A stretch of DNA of 64,000 bases, from contig JBCCHF010000032.1 in NCBI GenBank assembly GCA_039028895.1, forward strand, positions 14,947-78,946, in the 5' to 3' direction. Under the pieces are notes generated by a model. The model did no database searches, was not told where the DNA came from, and saw nothing but the letters and a program-made list of their open reading frames with translations. A program made the translations under genes and the position numbers. The stretch comes from JAHDCJ01 sp039028895. GTDB lineage: Bacteria > Bacteroidota > Bacteroidia > Chitinophagales > Saprospiraceae. Positions 61,494 to 64,000 of this stretch are shown piece after piece. Numbering within the stretch: the stretch's first letter is position 1; every line of letters begins with the position of its first letter.

Positions 61494-62612
61494 ATGGCCA
61501 ATTCAACAAAATCATATCTTGTTTTAGGACTTATGTCTGGCAGTTCTCTTGATGGGTTGGATATTGCTTTTGCGAAGTTTGATTTTTACAAAAAAGATAT
61601 TTCCTGGGAGTTATTAAAAGCGGAAACCTTATCATTTTCCAGTTCATGGAAATCAATTTTGCAAGAATTGCCTGGTTACGATAGCAAGGCTTTACTTCGG
61701 GTCAATTCTGATTTTGGGCATTACTCTGCAGAGTTGGTAAATACCTTCCTCGAGAAGCATAATGTCAGTCCCGACTTTATTGCTGCTCATGGTCATACAG
61801 TCTTTCATTTTCCGGAAGATGGTTTTACAACCCAGATTGGCGACGGTGCTGCTTTAGCTGTTGGGACCGGGCTACCGGTCATTTGTGATTTCCGCACTCA
61901 TGATATTGCATTGGGCGGACAGGGAGCTCCGTTGGCACCAGTCGCTGATTCCATTTTGTTTCCAGGTTTTGACTTTTATCTCAATCTTGGGGGTATAGCA
62001 AATATCACCTTTATTGATAAGGGCGAAGTAACAGCCTTTGATATTTGCCCTGCAAATCAGGTTTTAAATCACCTTTCAGAAGAGGTCGGGCTAGAGTTTG
62101 ATGCCAGAGGAGGGATAGCAAGAGAAGGAAAAAACATTCCTGCCTTGAGAAAGAAGATTGATGGCATTCCTTACTTCAGTAAACCATACCCAAAAACGCT
62201 CGACAATAACTGGATAAGGGAGCAAGTTTTCCCAATATTTGACACACAGAAAGGTAAAACCAAAGACAAACTGAATACAGCCTGTTGGCATATTGCCGAA
62301 GAAATATCCAAAGCCATTACTGAACTGATGAAGGAAAAAAATAGTGAGGCTCTCCGAAAAGTACTTATCACCGGGGGAGGGGCATTTAACGATTATCTTA
62401 TTGAATGCATCAAATCCTCTTGTCAACAAATGAGGTCTACTGAAATAATCCTACCTTCGCCTGATATTATTGCCTTCAAGGAAGCATTGCTCATGGCATT
62501 ACTTGGCGCTTTAAGGATTGAGAACAGGCCTAATAGTATTAGTTCTGCAACTGGCGCTCAATTTGATTCTATTGGCGGGGCAATTTACCAGGGAACAAAA
62601 AAACACATTTAA
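61494..62612 (+). CDS. anmK: Anhydro-N-acetylmuramic acid kinase
   Basis: The 372-residue sugar kinase phosphorylates and opens 1,6-anhydro-MurNAc in peptidoglycan recycling. Family motifs are GLMSGSSLDGLDIAF at the N-terminus (ATP-binding), AAHGHTVFHFPEDGFTTQIGDGAALA, DFRTHDIALGGQGAPLAPVAD and LNLGGIANIT. The late VLITGGGAFNDYLIE is the phosphate-2 motif. Length is typical. It diverges from tetR and precedes an SDR gene by 9 bp. Confidence 0.96.
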   Translation: MANSTKSYLVLGLMSGSSLDGLDIAFAKFDFYKKDISWELLKAETLSFSSSWKSILQELPGYDSKALLRVNSDFGHYSAELVNTFLEKHNVSPDFIAAHGHTVFHFPEDGFTTQIGDGAALAVGTGLPVICDFRTHDIALGGQGAPLAPVADSILFPGFDFYLNLGGIANITFIDKGEVTAFDICPANQVLNHLSEEVGLEFDARGGIAREGKNIPALRKKIDGIPYFSKPYPKTLDNNWIREQVFPIFDTQKGKTKDKLNTACWHIAEEISKAITELMKEKNSEALRKVLITGGGAFNDYLIECIKSSCQQMRSTEIILPSPDIIAFKEALLMALLGALRIENRPNSISSATGAQFDSIGGAIYQGTKKHI

Positions 62613-62621
62613 TTTACATCA

Positions 62622-63635
62622 ATGATATTGGTTACAGGCGGAACAGGTTTTTTAGGTGCTTACCTCCTCAGATACCTAGTTAATGCGGGTCAGCAAGTAC
62701 GGGCCATAAAACGTACCAACAGCCCAATGGACCTCGTAAATGATATTGCCCACAAAGTAGAATGGGTGGAAGGCGATATTCTTGATATCTTTTCTATAAG
62801 GGACGCAATGAAAGGGGTCACACAGGTTTACCACTGTGCCGCTACGGTATCATTCTCCCAAAAAGACCGCAACCGCATGATGAAGGTTAATGTGGAAGGT
62901 ACAACCAATATCGTTAATACCTGTCTCGAATTCGGATCTCCACGGTTGCTAAACGTCAGTTCGATCGCAGCGCTCGGTCGCAATCCGCATATCACCAATA
63001 TTGATGAAAACACCCTATGGCAGGACACGCCATTAAACTCTAATTACGCCATAAGTAAGTTTAAAGCTGAATGTGAAGTTTGGCGAGGTAAAGTAGAAGG
63101 TCTGAATATGGTCATCATCAACCCCTCCGTTATTCTGGGGAGTGGATATTGGTCTGTCGGCACCAGCACTTTTTTTAATAGTATATACAAAGGTTTGAAG
63201 TTTTTCCCACAAGGCAGGACAGGATTCGTGGATGTAAGAGATGTGGCCCAAATAATGATCCAGCTAATGAATAGTGATATCTCAGGAAAACGTTTCATTG
63301 TTAATGGGCACAACATCCACTATAAAACCTTATTAGACGAGATCGCAAAATCTATGAATAAAAAAAGTCCTTCCATCAAGGTCAATCCATTACTAAGGGA
63401 AGTAGCCTGGCGAGTTGAAGCTTTGCGTACCAGTATCCTGGGAGGAAAGCCAATGGTTACCAGGGAAACAGCACTCGTCTCTTCTCATAGTTTCATCTAT
63501 GATAACGCACGCATTAAAGCTGAATTAGGGAAAGACATCTTCAGGCCAATCAAAACCACCATTGCCGAAACTGCTGAGCAATATCTTGCATCAAAATCTG
63601 AAGGCAAGGATTTCAGTGTATTAAATCTCACCTAG
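62622..63635 (+). CDS. NAD(P)-dependent epimerase/dehydratase (extended SDR)
   Basis: The 337-residue protein has an N-terminal Rossmann motif MILVTGGTGFLGAYLLRYLV and the catalytic pair in NYAISKFKAE (YxxxK). The rest matches the dihydroflavonol-reductase/epimerase subgroup. It reduces or epimerises a ketone- or sugar-type substrate with NAD(P)H; the exact substrate is unknown. It starts 9 bp after anmK, so the two are likely one operon. Confidence 0.93.
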   Translation: MILVTGGTGFLGAYLLRYLVNAGQQVRAIKRTNSPMDLVNDIAHKVEWVEGDILDIFSIRDAMKGVTQVYHCAATVSFSQKDRNRMMKVNVEGTTNIVNTCLEFGSPRLLNVSSIAALGRNPHITNIDENTLWQDTPLNSNYAISKFKAECEVWRGKVEGLNMVIINPSVILGSGYWSVGTSTFFNSIYKGLKFFPQGRTGFVDVRDVAQIMIQLMNSDISGKRFIVNGHNIHYKTLLDEIAKSMNKKSPSIKVNPLLREVAWRVEALRTSILGGKPMVTRETALVSSHSFIYDNARIKAELGKDIFRPIKTTIAETAEQYLASKSEGKDFSVLNLT

Positions 63636-63657
63636 CCCCTCGCACCTCACCTAACCT

Positions 63658-64000
63658 CTCCTCCAGGAGAGGAATCACTCTAGTTGTAGTGTCAGGAAAG
63701 ATCCACATCTCCTCAAGGAGAGGAATCACTCTAGTTGTAGTGCCTGAAAAAATCTACTCCTCCTCCAGGAGAGGAATCACCTTAGTTGTAGTGCCAGGAA
63801 AAATCCACTCCTTCTCCAGGAGAGGAATCACTCTAGTTGTAGTGTCAGAAAATATCCACTTCTCTTCAAGGAGAGGAATCACTCTAGTTGTAGTGCCTGA
63901 AAAAATCTACTCCTCCTCCAGGAGAGGAATCACCTTAGTTGTAGTGCCAGGAAAAATCCACTCCTTCTCCAGGAGAGGAATCACTCTAGTTGTAGTGCCT
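63658..64000. repeat. 51-bp tandem repeat array with 153-bp higher-order period
   Basis: The anchor TAGTTGTAGTG recurs at 63681, 63732, 63783, 63834, 63885, 63936 and 63987, exactly 51 bp apart. Units 2 and 5 are identical, units 3 and 6 are identical, and units 1 and 4 differ at four positions, so the period is really three units (153 bp). Each unit contains a CTCCTCCAGGAG-like palindrome. The array continues past the right window edge. I see no gene in it; one forward frame is open but has no ATG. Confidence 0.92.

Noticed and set aside
63658..64000. Right-end repeat considered as a CRISPR array
   Set aside because: The whole 51-bp unit is repeated with no unique spacers, and identical units recur every 153 bp, so it is a tandem satellite and not repeat-spacer DNA.

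Overview
The window comes from a member of the Bacteroidota, probably close to Saprospirales. The evidence is a type IX secretion system (T9SS) partner of the PorP/SprF family beside a giant PKD-repeat protein with a type B sorting domain, three proteins with type A sorting domains, Bacteroidota-style promoters (TTTG-N20-TAnnTTTG), few Shine-Dalgarno sequences, and the acpP-fabF-rnc gene order. The class-level placement is inference. I see no tRNA, rRNA, CRISPR array, integrase or insertion sequence.

Layout. (1) 1-4130 (+): an A/T-rich accessory cluster of four signal-less genes: an unrecognised protein cut by the window edge, a papain-like cysteine peptidase, a divergent peptidyl-arginine-deiminase-fold enzyme with its catalytic residues in place, and a small unrecognised protein. 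(2) 4161-15367 (-): a surface-protein locus. A PorP/SprF-like outer-membrane protein precedes a 2260-residue PKD/Ig-like adhesin, and two paralogous helical-repeat proteins stand on either side. (3) 15535-29577: branched-chain amino acid synthesis. leuACDB runs (+), ilvE-ilvD-ilvB-ilvN-ilvC-ilvA runs (-), with a dockerin-bearing lipoprotein and an acetyltransferase between them. (4) 29578-30060: the ilv leader. It holds one promoter followed by two successive Ile/Val-rich leader peptides, each with its own antiterminator and intrinsic terminator. (5) 30090-46550: mostly housekeeping (GH3-family ligase, uvrA, an active and an apparently inactive M48 lipoprotein, pterin dehydratase, M42 peptidase, pyruvate kinase, acpP-fabF-rnc, short carB, SLC13 transporter). 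(6) 46575-52729: a DUF1800/DUF1501 pair bracketed by two equal-length paralogous T9SS proteins. (7) 52768-61263 (-): a TetR-TolC-adaptor-RND operon that continues into an MsbA-type ABC exporter. (8) 61494-64000: anmK, an SDR gene, then a hierarchical 51-bp/153-bp tandem repeat running off the right edge.

How the genes work together. IlvB/N, IlvC, IlvD and IlvE make valine and isoleucine, IlvA supplies 2-oxobutanoate for isoleucine, and the leu operon diverts 2-oxoisovalerate to leucine. The ilv operon appears to be controlled by two attenuators in series that read Ile/Val-tRNA charging. LeuA lacks the C-terminal leucine-sensing domain. The tandem ilv attenuator is the strongest regulatory finding. 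The left-edge deiminase/peptidase cluster is the best candidate for an undescribed system.
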